A stretch of DNA of 64,000 nucleotides, from NCBI GenBank assembly GCA_949592205.1, contig CATIUR010000003.1, forward strand, positions 16,569,001 through 16,633,000. The letters run 5' to 3'. The stretch's first letter is position 1. Every line of letters starts with the position of its first letter. A model generated the notes under the pieces. That model was not told the DNA's origin. It did no database searches and worked only from the letters and a program-made list of their open reading frames with translations. This document shows, one piece after another, positions 10,546 through 22,271 of this stretch. The stretch comes from Helichrysum umbraculigerum (Eukaryota > Streptophyta > Magnoliopsida > Asterales > Asteraceae). The position numbers and the translations under genes were made by a program.

Positions 10546-12899
10546 CGTTATCAGCACGAGTATCTACGAGACGAGTTATGGCCACACTCGAGCATGAGCC
10601 TCTAACGTATTTATGAGTTTCATCGGCTGACTTGAGGTACACTATTATCTTAGATCTCTGGTTCCTTTTGTTATATTAATATATATTGTTAATATTGTTA
10701 ATAATATGGATATGGTCATATGGATACATTATAAATAAATCATAAGTTATAATTATAATATTATGCGTATGAATGTATGATTGCATGTCATGAACCACAT
10801 GAAATCTTTTAGAAATTGAATTTAACTTTGACGTAATGAAACTTTATCGATCAATAACACATACATAGTATTTAGTTTCATGATTAGTTTAATATAAACA
10901 ATTGGTTGAAATTGTTATACGAATAGTTTGAAACTCTTCTAGTAAATTGTTAAGATTTACTTATGAATGCTACAGTTTTAGGTACACCTAAGGACAAAAT
11001 TGAACACTATTTTATTATATCGGTGCATGCTAAAAAGTTTAATAAAGTCGATCAAGTTTTAATTATTATAGTCAGAATTTTGGAAGTATGTAATACTTAC
11101 TTATTGAATTAATCTATTGTCTCATATTATCATGATTAGACTTAAAACCCGTGTATACACGGTCCACCGTATATATATGTTTATTACGTTAAATTACTCC
11201 ATACTAATTGTGTTTATTCATATGTTTTGTTTTAGTATAATAATATAAGGATCGTCTTAATTGTTAAGTGTTTATGATCACTTTGACTGCTATGTTGAAT
11301 CTCAAATGTTTTATTAGGAGTTTAGGATATAAGGTTTATGTTTTGATGACCCGTATATATGTTTCATGAATTTGATTATGATAAAGCTCTAAAAGATGAT
11401 TTATTAATTAATGAATAAGAGATGCATCTTAAACCCTAACTTGCTTTATGTCAATCTCGCATATTACTTATGAATTTCTTGAAAGATGAATTATATTGCA
11501 TCTATGATTTCGATAAACCTGTAAATATGGCCGATATTATTTTAATTCTAGCTTTAGGATAATATATCACCAATGTTACTATAGCGATTTGTTGATCACA
11601 ATTTTTTACATAACATTAGTATTCACTGCCTCACCGGTTAAGTCTTAAAGTATAATTGACTATTGCAATTGATTAATGGTAAAAGTTTGTTACAATGATT
11701 GATAAGCTGTAAATTTAATAATTATACTTGGATTAGTTGTGTTACTAAAAAGAAAGGAATTTTTTTTTAGTTAATGCCTAAACTGGTTATGTGTAGATTT
11801 TTGTGAGTATGTGACATTTATTGTTATGGTGGGCTTTATTTTCTATGATAAATTTGTGTTACCGACTATATTAGAAATCATCGATAAACATGATTTCTTA
11901 TTGACCAAGAATGCGTAACGAAAAAGTCTCTAACCTGATCCCTTTTCTTGATTTAAATTTTAGTACAACCACATAATTAATTTGTCCATGAATTTTCTAG
12001 AAGCCCATATGGCTAGATTACTAATATTTTATTATTTAACTTAATTTAGCAATTAATGTTTCAATCTTTTCATTGCTAGTAAGTTTCTGATTTAAATTGA
12101 TACACGTGATTTACAATGTTAATAAATGGCCCTACTCAAAAAATATCGTGAACGTTATATTTACTACTTAAAATTTATTATAAGATGGTTATGTAAAGAC
12201 CTCATGTCGACGAGGTGGTTGATATCACTAAAACGATTTTTGACTGGTATCGAGATTAAACTTAAAATACATAGTCTATATGTGTTGATTATTGCGTTTT
12301 AAACCTAGTAATTTTTATCAAAAGTTAATATTACTTAGTGGAGTGCCAATAAGTATTTGATCTTTGCTAATTGATACATACGCATGTGATGTATGTTTTA
12401 TAAGGTTTGGTTTAAGTAACACTATTACTAGCTATATTCATCTACTAGTTTGATTAATAGATATGCTAGTGATCTTATAATTCTGTGCAAGTATACCATT
12501 GTGTTTTTATATGCTAAATAATTGGACTCGGTAGCTTAAGACGCTATAAAAAAATGAATTATGTTATGCCTATTGTATATATGATACATTGATATAAACA
12601 AATACTCTGTAAGAGACGATGATAAGGAAAATAAGGAATGCGATGGAAACAAGTATAAAGTTATGTACTTGGAATAATTTAAGGCATATGTATGACATCA
12701 AATGTTGTGGTACTTCTTAAAGCTCATTATAAATAAATTCACATGCGAAAACTTATAATTTATGGTAAAATTTTAGTATTGGTGAATGAAGAAGTCATAG
12801 TTACATCTTAAATAATTTATGTGGAGATAAGATAATGTATGAAAAAAACTTATAAAATTGAGGATAAGCAAGGTTCGAATTATTGTTGGTTTATGACAG

Positions 12900-15800
12900 A
12901 ACATAATAGATAGTTTATAATGAAATGTCATTAAACATTCTACCTGAATATGCTCTACTCTTTGGAGTGAATATGACAATACATGATCAATTTAAAGGAC
13001 CTAGTTATGAATATAGTTGAGGTTATTAGTATGGAATTCATTATAAAAACATGCGATATCACTAAAGGTGGCATAATATGATAGAAGTATACGATAATGA
13101 AAAATATTAAAAGTACATGTGTCATAGCCAATGCGTGCTATCGTGAGAATCATTATTTATGTGATTATTATTTGAGAAGAATTTGTCAACCATTCTACAT
13201 GAATAAAGAAAAAAAAGGTAACGAAATTTTTTTTTTTTTTTTATGAAGGTTGCTTGATATATTAAATATGTTCTTAGCTAATTGTACAAAAGATGTATTT
13301 CTTGTTTAAATAATGCTATAGAATAATGGAGTACTATATTGCACTTTGTGAAAACTATAAAGAGCTCATATATATATTTGATCGGAAAATTATGATCGAG
13401 TTTTGTATATGATGATTGCTTGAGCTCTCCATATTATTCGATTTTGGCATAAAGTGAAGTGCAATCGAAGCAAATGTGGTATAAACAAAAAGTTTATGAG
13501 CCAATATTATTTTATTATGTGGCATGACCGGTTGGACCATCCCGGGTCAATGATGATGCGAAATGTATAGAAGAACCGTGGGTTACTTCAAAGATGATTT
13601 TAATCAGTTGCTCTTAGTGGAAGTTAATTGTTCACCTGTCACCATCAAATGAAAATTAAGGATTTCATCCTTTTAGATTTTTGGAAAACATACAAAGGGA
13701 TGCATGTAGGCTTGTACATATGCCATGTGGATCATTTTGAGTTTCAAAATCGATGCATCGTCAAAATGATCATGAAAATCGCAACATGAAGTTAGCGTGA
13801 TTAGTGGCTCCGCTTATAAGTATGCGAGCACGTTTTACATATTATATCTTTGGAAATGGTGGTGAATACTTCCTAAGAATTTGATAATTATTGAAGCAAG
13901 TGGTGTTTCATGGTTGTAAGCAAATTACGTTTGTTAAAACGTTTGGAGTTGATTGGAAAGGCCAATAATTATGAGAGCAAAATTATTATTTTATGGGGCA
14001 TGTTATTCTAAATGATACAACTTGAATTCGCATCATGCCAAAAGTTATAATAATTCCTCCCCATTACAATGGTTTCTCGGTCACGAACTATATATCTCCC
14101 ATGTAAGAGTTTTGTAATTGTGCAGTATATGTTCTAGTGAATCCACCACAATGCACAAAAAAATGGGATGTTGAAAATGATAATTCATTCAGGGGGAGTA
14201 AATGAGCAGTTAGAATATTGGAATGAATTATAACAATGTAATTGTTGATCCTCACACAAAGACTTTGAACCTCAAGTTCAAATGATAATTCATTTTCCAA
14301 AAGTAGTAATTGCCAGACGTGTTTAGTGACCTAAGAGAGTGACTAGATCACATATACGCTGCTAGTGCTCCAATTAAAATGTGTGTCCCGGTTGGACAAC
14401 AAATGATTGTTAATGATTCTATGGCACGCTTGTTGCGTGATAGAATAATCGATTCCAAATAAAAAGTTCTCGAATTAAATAAAAAAAGTGGAGCAATAAA
14501 TTAGATGGTCATATCGAGGTAATAAAGACCCCATAAGAGTATCCTACAAAGACACTAGACAAGAGGGTTCTAAAAGAACTTAAGGTACCTGAAAAACTAT
14601 GAGATCTCATTAAGTGATATTATATAGTGTCTAGTAAAGTGTGGAATCGGAAATGAGTAAATCGACGTCGATAGTACTATGAGTGTAATATTGCGCAAGA
14701 TAATGATTTGTAAATAATATAGTGCTATAATAAGAGTGAGGATCTTGAAAACAAACTTGCAAGGATTGCATATGTATAGAATAATTGGCCAAATGTAAAG
14801 ACGCAAGTAACTAATGAAATATTGAAGTCTCTTGTGATGAGACATACATATTGAGACTTTGAAGTCTATACACATGATGACATGAATGCTTGAAACTTAT
14901 TGGATATGCATAAGTCTTTATGAGAAAGCGAAATCAAAGTATTGAAATATGTTATATAAGGCACATGTGATGGCATACATGTATTTTCGCAAAGACTTGG
15001 AAATGATAAAGAGGAGACATGTTCTCGTGTGGTGGATCCAATAATGTTTATTGATATTATATAAGTCTGGCAATGTGATAAATGAATTATATGCGTCTAA
15101 GAGAATTAATTAGAGCTCATTTGATGTTGAGATTGCTTAAGGGATATAAAATATATGAAGCATGCCTCGTAATTATTATGCTTAAAGTAGATAAGCAAAG
15201 TTCTCGAGAACACTAATTGATTGTATTGAATTAATCACGATATGAGTTAAAGCAACATGGGCATGTGTTATAATCGCCTTAGTGTATATCAATTGAATTT
15301 GTACCATATAAAGAATTATATTTGCCCATAAAGCTCTAGAAAGAGACCTGAAATTAAATATGGTCTAAGTTTCATATAGTTTGATGATATGAACAAAAAA
15401 TGAACTCATTGGGAGATTATAAAGGCGATTGAATCCTTACTAAATGATATTGAAATGGATGACACAATATATCTTGATAAACGAATTGAACATACTAAGA
15501 ATGAAATCCTTGTTCAATCTATATGGATAAATGACACTCATGGTTATGAGGTCACATGATGTTGAAAGACCCCTTTTGACTTCCAAAGATGATGATCACA
15601 ATATCGATTTAAAAGTGTCATATCTAAATGCATATGAAGCATTGATAATTCTTGTAGTGGTCATACATTATAATATATAATATAATTTGAATTTGTTGGC
15701 ATTGTATAATCTAAGAAGTACTAGGATGTACTATGATATGTATGATGGATGTTTAATCCATAGATATGTGAGCAACAAGTGGAGGACATTTGTTCATGTG

Positions 15801-15960
15801 AGAATTAGATAAATTTAGTTTATCAAGACATTTACTATGATAATTAAAGAAGATATTGGATTTCAACAACTAAAGAATTTAAGTGATGTGATCATCAGGG
15901 GGAGAAAAGATACGCGTTGCACTCTTTTTCCCTTAGCCATGGTTTTGTCCCTCTTGGGTT
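12900..15960 (+). pseudogene. Decayed Copia pol (integrase and downstream remnants)
   Basis: Short translated stretches in shifting plus-strand frames still match Copia polyprotein order. Around 13650-13760 is an integrase-like segment (a relic of the GPI.PPCG.F region). At 13950-14130 come LIGKANNYES and a relic of a PNISHLR(V/I)FGCAVYVP-type motif. At 14300-14420 is a stretch ending API-VPVGQ. These are interrupted by many small deletions and stops. The end, around 15890-16100, has the GGGGGAGA run and long pyrimidine-rich trailer typical of such elements. Reverse transcriptase and RNase H could not be traced confidently. Lineage is left open. Confidence 0.6.
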
Positions 15961-16109
15961 TTCCTGGTAAGGTTTTTAATGAGGCAACATCCCCAAACGT
16001 ATAAGGGAATTATGTACTCTTTTTCCTTCACTAGATTTTTTTTCCCACTGGGTTTTATCTAGTAATGTTTTAACGAGGCATAATCCTTAAATGGACATCC
16101 AAGGGGGAG

Positions 16110-16305
16110 TGTTATGAATAATTATAGGATGGATGTCCATATCTATTTAATACAATGATATATATCTTTACTATATTTACGAGATCCTTTTCTTTGAGGA
16201 TACTCCACCTTGTAACATTATATATACCTCAATTGAGAGATGAATAAAATAATTCTCTTCTTGATTTCTTTCTTTATTGTTCTTGTTCTTAATTATTTTA
16301 TAACA
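16110..16305 (+). repeat. 3' LTR of the dead Copia element
   Basis: The 196 bp are identical to the 5' LTR except at 16231. The LTR is preceded by the polypurine tract and followed by the duplicated AGGAT. Confidence 0.95.
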
Positions 16306-16310
16306 AGGAT

Positions 16311-18521
16311 TATTTTATTTACAAATTTTGTACAGTACTATTTTACATTTTTAGTTCATGTCATTATTATTATTATTTTTTTCTACATCGAAAGAATTGC
16401 ATATTTATTACGTAGTAAAGAATTCCCATTTTAAATGTCTACTATTTTTATTTGTCCTGAAAAAATTGACCACTTGAAAAAAAAAAATCATTAAATTCTC
16501 AATTTTACTTTCATTTATTATTTACAATCGTTTTTTCTTAAGAAATATTAGTCAACTAAACTTAAATATAAAGACAAAACTGACATTTACCCGATCTATT
16601 TTAAATTCAGTAAAAATATTATAGAATCACTTAAAGTGGAACAAAGGGAGTAACTATTACTCCATATATATTCTACATTTAGTTAGTACTCTCGATACAT
16701 TACTTTTCTAAATATCACCGTTCAAACCAGGGGCAGATTTACAGCCAACAAAAAGTATGCACTTGCATACCCTAAGATCCTCAATGTTAGTGTTAAAATA
16801 ATTAATAGTGAAGTTGCTATGAAAGATGCTACATAGAGTGCATACCCATCAAAAATAGGGTGAATACCCTCTTACAATGGAGCAACCTTTAATGCTTCAA
16901 ATGATAATACTTATGATGAGATTAGAAAAGGAAACAAACATTGTTTGATGCGAGTTACAGGTAGGCATTGAAACCGGAAAGGAAGATTTTCTTTGTTGTA
17001 TATTGGTTCTCTCTATCATGGTGTAGAAGAAGAATAACTATGTTATGCTTTCATATTTAACTCTCACTAAAACAATTTCACCCTCTACCCTATTAGATAG
17101 GAGTACAATTCACTATACCTCAATAAACCAACCGTTCACGTTGCACGAACATCTATCTATATCTATATGATGATATTTAATGTTAGCCTTAAAGATTTAA
17201 GTTCCTATGCAGATTGTTTTAAGTTGTATTTTATACTGGTATAAAATTTGTAAATTTAGACCGAAATGGTAACCCAAAGATCTTCAAGAGTCTAATGCTA
17301 AATAGAATGAAATAGTTTTTGAAAAATCGGAATCTAGTATGAAAAATAGAGGGCAAGATAACCCGACCCGGAGAAAAAAAAAACCCGAACCGAAAAAGAT
17401 ACCGAAATAAAACTTGAAATTTCTTCAGACCACTCAAGTAATCTTGTACACCCTAGTTTCAATTCCTGGATCCGTAACTGGTTCAAACTTAATATAAATT
17501 ACCAAGATAAATATGAAAGTTTATTTAACGTATAAAAAAGGGACGAAATATGTAACTTGAAGAATTAGAAATAAGAGTGCATATATGAAAATAAACCAAC
17601 AACACTTAAGAAAGTACGTCTCTAATGAAGTTCAAAGCCAGCTCTATTTCATTTTTAGATATCGCATAGAGTAAATTAAAACATTTCATTTCGTCATAGC
17701 GAAATTGGTTTACAATCCCAAGAGATGCATGTAAATTAAATTGTACGTGATTTGTAAATCTCGTTTTAAACCCAATTCCCTTCTATTTAATTCCTTAATA
17801 TTTATTTTTACGATAATATTAAGGTTATAGTTTTAAGGTTGAGACCTCTTCACTACCGAACAATGTAATTTTTTAAACTTTACAAAAATTGAAATTGAAT
17901 ATTTATTTTGGGAAGGAGAGATATTATATTTGAGGTTAGTGCCTACCGGGGTGGGTTGAACTTCATGTTTGAATAATCCAAATTTTAACAACATTATTTA
18001 TTTATAAATTTATTTAGATATTAATACTAACCGTATATAATTAGCACAATACCTGTGCAATGCAGCGGTAAAAGTGGTGATGATGGATGGAGGTGTGAGT
18101 GAATGTTTTAAAATAAAAACATATTGCACTACGTCCGTCCCATTTAAAATGTCCACATTACTATTTTGGGATGTTCCATTATAAGTGTCTACTTTAATAT
18201 TTAACCAATCAAAAAAGACTTTAGTGGGTAGATTTAATATTTGATGGATGAAAAGTGTAGTTAGTGGAGAATATGTAGTAATTAAAAATAATAGATAATG
18301 AGATAGATGTATTAATGGAAGTGTAGTTAGTGGAGAATAAGTAGTAATAAACAATAGATCATGGGATAGGGGTATTAATGGAAATGTTATATATAAGTCA
18401 ATGATAATATTATCTTTTCCATGTGTTAAGTACCAAATTAAGATATGATGAAGATGCATTACATGTAATAAAGAAAAGATGAAGATAATAACGCAATAAA
18501 GAATCATTGCCCAAAGTCATT
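16311..18521. other. Non-coding AT-rich DNA
   Basis: No gene is supported. Near 16730-16870 a stretch beginning AGGGGCAGATTTACAG resembles common plant MITE ends, but I could not define a second end. The 68-codon frame at 17231-17437 and the 165-codon frame at 18010-18507 (minus) are AT-rich and run over repeat sequence, so they are not annotated as genes. Confidence 0.4.
18124..18400. mobile_element. Truncated Stowaway-like MITE with an internal 65-bp tandem duplication
   Basis: The left part ACGTCCGTCCCATTTAAAAT followed by a second AAGTGTCTAC segment and AACCAATCAAAAAAGACTTT matches the intact element at 19494-19679 in organisation. The opposite terminal repeat is missing. A segment starting GTGTAGTTAGTGGAGAATA occurs twice in tandem (about 18257-18320 and 18321-18385). 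Confidence 0.55.
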
Positions 18522-18530
18522 TTCTCATAA

Positions 18531-18755
18531 TGGAAATGCTATTGACAGCCCTTAGGGCTGTCAATAAGAACCCTTGAACTTATTTATTAAACTCAAACTT
18601 TCCTTTATTATCAAAAATCATAATTAATACATCACATATAAAAGGAAAGTCTCAATGAATTAAATACAAAACTTCAGTGTATTAATTATAATTTTGATTA
18701 TATAAGGAAACTTTGACTTCAATAAATGCACTTATTGACTGCCCTTAGCATTTCC
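18531..18755. mobile_element. Short Mutator-type MITE
   Basis: The ends are inverted repeats: GGAAATGCTATTGACAGCCC on the left and GGAAATGCTAAGGGCAGTCA read inward from the right. They are flanked by a 9-bp direct repeat TTCTCATAA (18522-18530 and 18756-18764). The left end itself holds a small perfect palindrome, GACAGCCCTTAGGGCTGTC. No coding sequence. Confidence 0.8.
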
Positions 18756-18929
18756 TTCTCATAAATTTGAAAAGAATTAGATTATTAATTTAATATCTAT
18801 CATGGAACGTGCATAGTGGGGACCAGGGACTAGGAAGGGTTGACTTCAAACACGCATTTATGATTTAACAAACAAATTAGTTTATTGATCCCTGAAAATA
18901 TGAGTTTGATGAAAAACTTCTAAATTGAA

Positions 18930-19041
18930 AGATTATTTGATAATTTTCAACTATAAATAATTTGGAGGTAAATTTTTTTGTTAAAAGATTATTTGATATT
19001 TTGTAACTATAAATAATTTGGAGGTAAATTTTTTTGTTAAA
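18930..19041. repeat. Tandem duplication, two 56-bp units
   Basis: Units 18930-18985 and 18986-19041 both start AGATTATTTGATA and end TTTTTTTGTTAAA, with a few differences between them. Confidence 0.9.
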
Positions 19042-19157
19042 TTTTGTACTGTTAGATACATTTGGTAGATATATATTGTACTATTGCTTTTATGTAATTG
19101 CAATCAATTAAAAAGTGGTGTAATTTAAAGTAACCTAACAATTAAATTGCAAATCGA

Positions 19158-19221
19158 ACATTACTAAGTAACTAAAGACTATTACATTTACATTACTAAG
19201 TAACTAAAGACTATTACATTT
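19158..19221. repeat. Tandem duplication, two 32-bp units
   Basis: The 32-bp unit starting ACATTACTAAGTAACTAAAG is repeated exactly at 19158-19189 and 19190-19221. Confidence 0.92.
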
Positions 19222-19493
19222 AGTATAAGATGACTTTGTTTCAGAATTTAATTAGAGCTTTGTGTATTCAATTTACATTCAATGCAGTTTGAAATTCAAA
19301 TCCAATCAAACCATATACCACCAAATATAATTTCAGCTTCATTTAACCATCTTTAGGTTTATGCCATACCATAACTGTCAAGTACTCATTGCTTTGCCAG
19401 TTCTATGATCATTTAGTTTCCTATTTTACCATAAGGTACGACAGTACGTCACCAATTTTTATACCATAGAGATAACAACCGCTCAAAACAATA

Positions 19494-19679
19494 CTCCCTC
19501 CATCCCATAATAAGTGTTTCACTTACTATTTTGGGACGTCCCAAAATAAGTGTCCAGATTTCCTTTCAGCCAATCAGAAAAGACTTTAGTAGGTAAAGGT
19601 GAGATGTTATTGGTAGATAGTGACTTTCCTTAAACTGTGTGCATTTTTACATGAGACACTTATTTTGAGACGGAGGGAG
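19494..19679. mobile_element. Stowaway-like (Tc1/Mariner) MITE
   Basis: This 186-bp element starts CTCCCTCCATCCCATAATAA and ends TTTTGAGACGGAGGGAG. The terminal inverted repeats are CTCCCTCC-type and a TA dinucleotide is duplicated on each side (19492-19493 and 19680-19681). It is the classic CTCCCTCCGTCCC family of plant MITEs, with no coding sequence. Confidence 0.92.
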
Positions 19680-19767
19680 TATCATTTTAGTACCGACCTT
19701 CTGCATCAATCAAGCACCTTCTTGGACACCTGAACTCGAATTTTAGAAATGAAAATGAGAATATTAT

Positions 19768-20487
19768 TGTTGGGTTGTAAATGGGTTTCCAATTATGTGG
19801 AAGTCTACAAACCCAACAAATTAGACCCAAATTCAAGACCCATTTAGTCTTGTATGCTAGGGCATTTTAAATAAGAGTGTGTGCAGCCATTTTTCACAAG
19901 AGAGAAAAGGAAAAAAGTGAGAAACACAATTTCCGTTTTTGTGCACAGCAGTAAACTACCTATCCTCAAAGATTGAACGGTCAAATCGTCACCAAATTTG
20001 GACAGCGTGTGCCTAACATCTGGGCCAAGGTTTAGGACGGTTGAATTTGTCTCGGGTGGTCTCAAGCTCGAGTTATAGCAGCTGGTACAGACAGCAGTTT
20101 TTGGGTGATGTTATTTATCTTTTGTCTTTAGATTAATTCCATACTTGTTGATGTTGTTGTTCAAGAGTATGATAAATTATTGTATGCCTCTAGTGTATCT
20201 AGAGAAGACCCGTTGTATTGCTCTCTTGTTGGTGTTAGTGGATTTTAAGTGGCCTACGGGTCCCGTGGTTTTTACTCTCGCCTTGAGAGGGTTTTTCACG
20301 CAAAAAGTTTCGTGTTCTTTGTGTGTTCTTGGTTATTATTTATTTCTGTAATCTGGGGCTGATTTTTATTGCAGTTGGTGTACCCTAATTGTTTGCATCC
20401 TCATTGGTTCATACGGGTCGGGAAAGTGTTGTCTAACAAGGGTTTAATTCCGCAATCGTGTTTACCGTTGTGACATATTTCTCATCA
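19768..20487 (+). repeat. 5' LTR of the Tork element, with primer-binding site
   Basis: It begins TGTTGGGTTG and ends TCTCATCA. The primer-binding site TGGTATCAGAGC (20491-20502), complementary to initiator tRNA-Met, follows after three bases. Confidence 0.95.
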
Positions 20488-20532
20488 AATTGGTATCAGA
20501 GCTTTGGTTATTGGATTTGACTTGTGTGAACG

Positions 20533-20762
20533 ATGGAAGCTAATACAACTAGGATGATAAATTTAAATGGTTCTAATTATCATGTTTGGAAAGGCAAGAT
20601 GGAGGATCTTCTTTATGTGAAGGATTACTATTTGCATGTTTTTGCTACCGATAAGCCTGAGGATAAATCGGATGCAGGGTGGACTATTTTGCATAGACAT
20701 GTATGTGGGTATATTCGGTAGTGGGTAGATGATAATGTTTTTAATCATATTAGTAGGGAGAC
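20533..20762 (+). pseudogene. Tork element gag, N-terminal part
   Basis: This reading frame starts at the ATG 31 bases after the primer-binding site and reads as a Copia gag N-terminus: RMINLNGSNYHVWKGKMEDL, the F/L-G-NY-W-M signature. A stop follows at 20719-20721, after residue 62 (position of a Trp codon in relatives). The readable frame continues to 20762, where the Athila element is inserted. Gag resumes at 30736 after the duplicated GAGAC. Confidence 0.85.
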
Positions 20763-22255
20763 TGATGTCGTGTAAACGGGGTTTTATTTTAAAATGGAAA
20801 ATACCTAACTTACTATACACAACACAGGAAAGAATACCTGATCATATATAGTATAGCTCAGTAAGTCCGAGTCGAACACAGGGAACGGATGTCAATATCA
20901 ACAAATTGGAAATTGCTACAATTAATTTAAGCAGTAAAAGTGGGGACGTTTTAGTTCCGATCGAACAAATAAATAACAATTATAAAAGAAATGATTAATT
21001 AAAGAAAACTCATTTATTAAAATAAAGAAATACTAAAATAGCTTAATTAAAATAAAAGGTTTAATTCAGATGGTAAAAGAAATGCATTTGCTTAGATTAC
21101 TTTCCTTAAAATCTGGAAATCATGTTATTTAGAATGCTCACATATGGATTCTATCGTGCCCTTTCAAATATATCAACCCTCCTTACAAGATAAGTTGAAT
21201 TAAATACAATTAAGAAAGACACAAGGTTGTTTTCAACACATTAACAGTTCAATTTAACGTTGTCCACAAAATTGTATTCTAGATTAATTCAAAACCATTT
21301 ATGTGACTTATTCTATTGACTTGAATCAACAAAGTCTATAACTGATTAAGGTTATCTTGTCCATCAATGACCATTACTAATTATTAACCCTAGCCCGTCA
21401 AACTCAATATATTCGGCAATAATTATCAATCAAAATCAACAACTATCAATAACTCCACAACCAACAGGAAATCAATCTCAACTAATTATGAAACCACGCT
21501 AGGTAATCAGCAACAATCATCAAATATCCAAGGATTAACGAATAAACACATAAACATTGAATAAAATCCGATACGTTCGCATTTTCAATAATCAATCCAT
21601 CAAATAAGAATTATCATCTAAGCAAATACAATAAAAACTTAGCCAATCATAATTTCACAAATAATCAGATTCAATATCATATCCATAATCATAATCGAAT
21701 GAAAGATATAAAAGAAATCGAACCGAAATAATGAAATAACGAATGAACGAATGAAAGCCTTTGATTATCCTTAATGTTTTGCCTCCAAAATACTCCAGAA
21801 ACTTAGGTTCTTTTGCAGAGAGAATCGACTGGAGAAAGTGTGGTTAAGTGTGTGCAAAAAAATGAGGCAAAATGAGTTTTTTAGGTTTTCTGTCGAAACG
21901 ATCCATACGCCGTATGGATTTCCATACGCCGTATGGATCACAAAGCCCATGGATCTGACCCGCGTCTTCTGGCGGCCCGGCTCACTTCATCCATACGCCG
22001 TATGGATTTCGTACGCCGTATGGATGCTATTCTTCAGCTTTTTCACCATTGACCACCAATCTTTAAACTTTCTCATTTTTAGCTTCTATTCTTCAATTCT
22101 CGCTCGATTTCAGCTTCTATTCCGATTCAAGCTCCAAATAAATCCTAAATGCAAATATGAACGAAATGAGTATCGAATTCAAATAAAATGCATAAGAAAT
22201 TAATCAAACTAGGGGGTAATTAGTACTATAAAATAGCACATTTTGGCGTTCATCA
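20763..22255 (-). repeat. 3' LTR of the Athila element
   Basis: The 1493-bp LTR starts TGATGAACGCC in sense and ends ACACGACATCA. It contains four copies of a perfect palindrome, ATCCATACGCCGTATGGAT or close variants, at about 21900-22025. The copy in the other LTR has three, which accounts for a 19-bp length difference. About a dozen other substitutions were seen. Confidence 0.95.
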
Positions 22256-22271
22256 AACATCCCCCACTTGA
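22256..22271 (-). promoter_or_regulatory. Polypurine tract of the Athila element
   Basis: In sense it reads CAAGTGGGGGATGTT immediately before the 3' LTR, the expected second-strand primer. Confidence 0.85.

Larger units (their letters stand above)
10350..16305 (+). mobile_element. Complete Copia element with dead coding region
   Basis: The element has two 196-bp LTRs and a perfect 5-bp duplication AGGAT (10345-10349 and 16306-16310). A polypurine tract AAGGGGGAG (16101-16109) abuts the 3' LTR. The internal 5.5 kb has no ORF longer than about 100 codons. LTR identity is 195/196, so insertion was recent although the coding region was already decayed. It must have been mobilised in trans. Confidence 0.93.

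Noticed and set aside
11130..11170. Helitron-like end (ACCCGTGTATACACGG)
   Set aside because: No CTRR terminus or partner 5' end was found, and it lies inside the Copia element's internal region.
18010..18507. 165-codon minus-strand frame
   Set aside because: It runs through a truncated Stowaway MITE with a tandem duplication. The composition is hydrophobic and AT-driven, with no family.
20491..20502. Part of a tRNA gene (TGGTATCAGAGC)
   Set aside because: It is the retrotransposon primer-binding site next to an LTR. No cloverleaf surrounds it. The same applies at 45238-45249 and 29233-29250.
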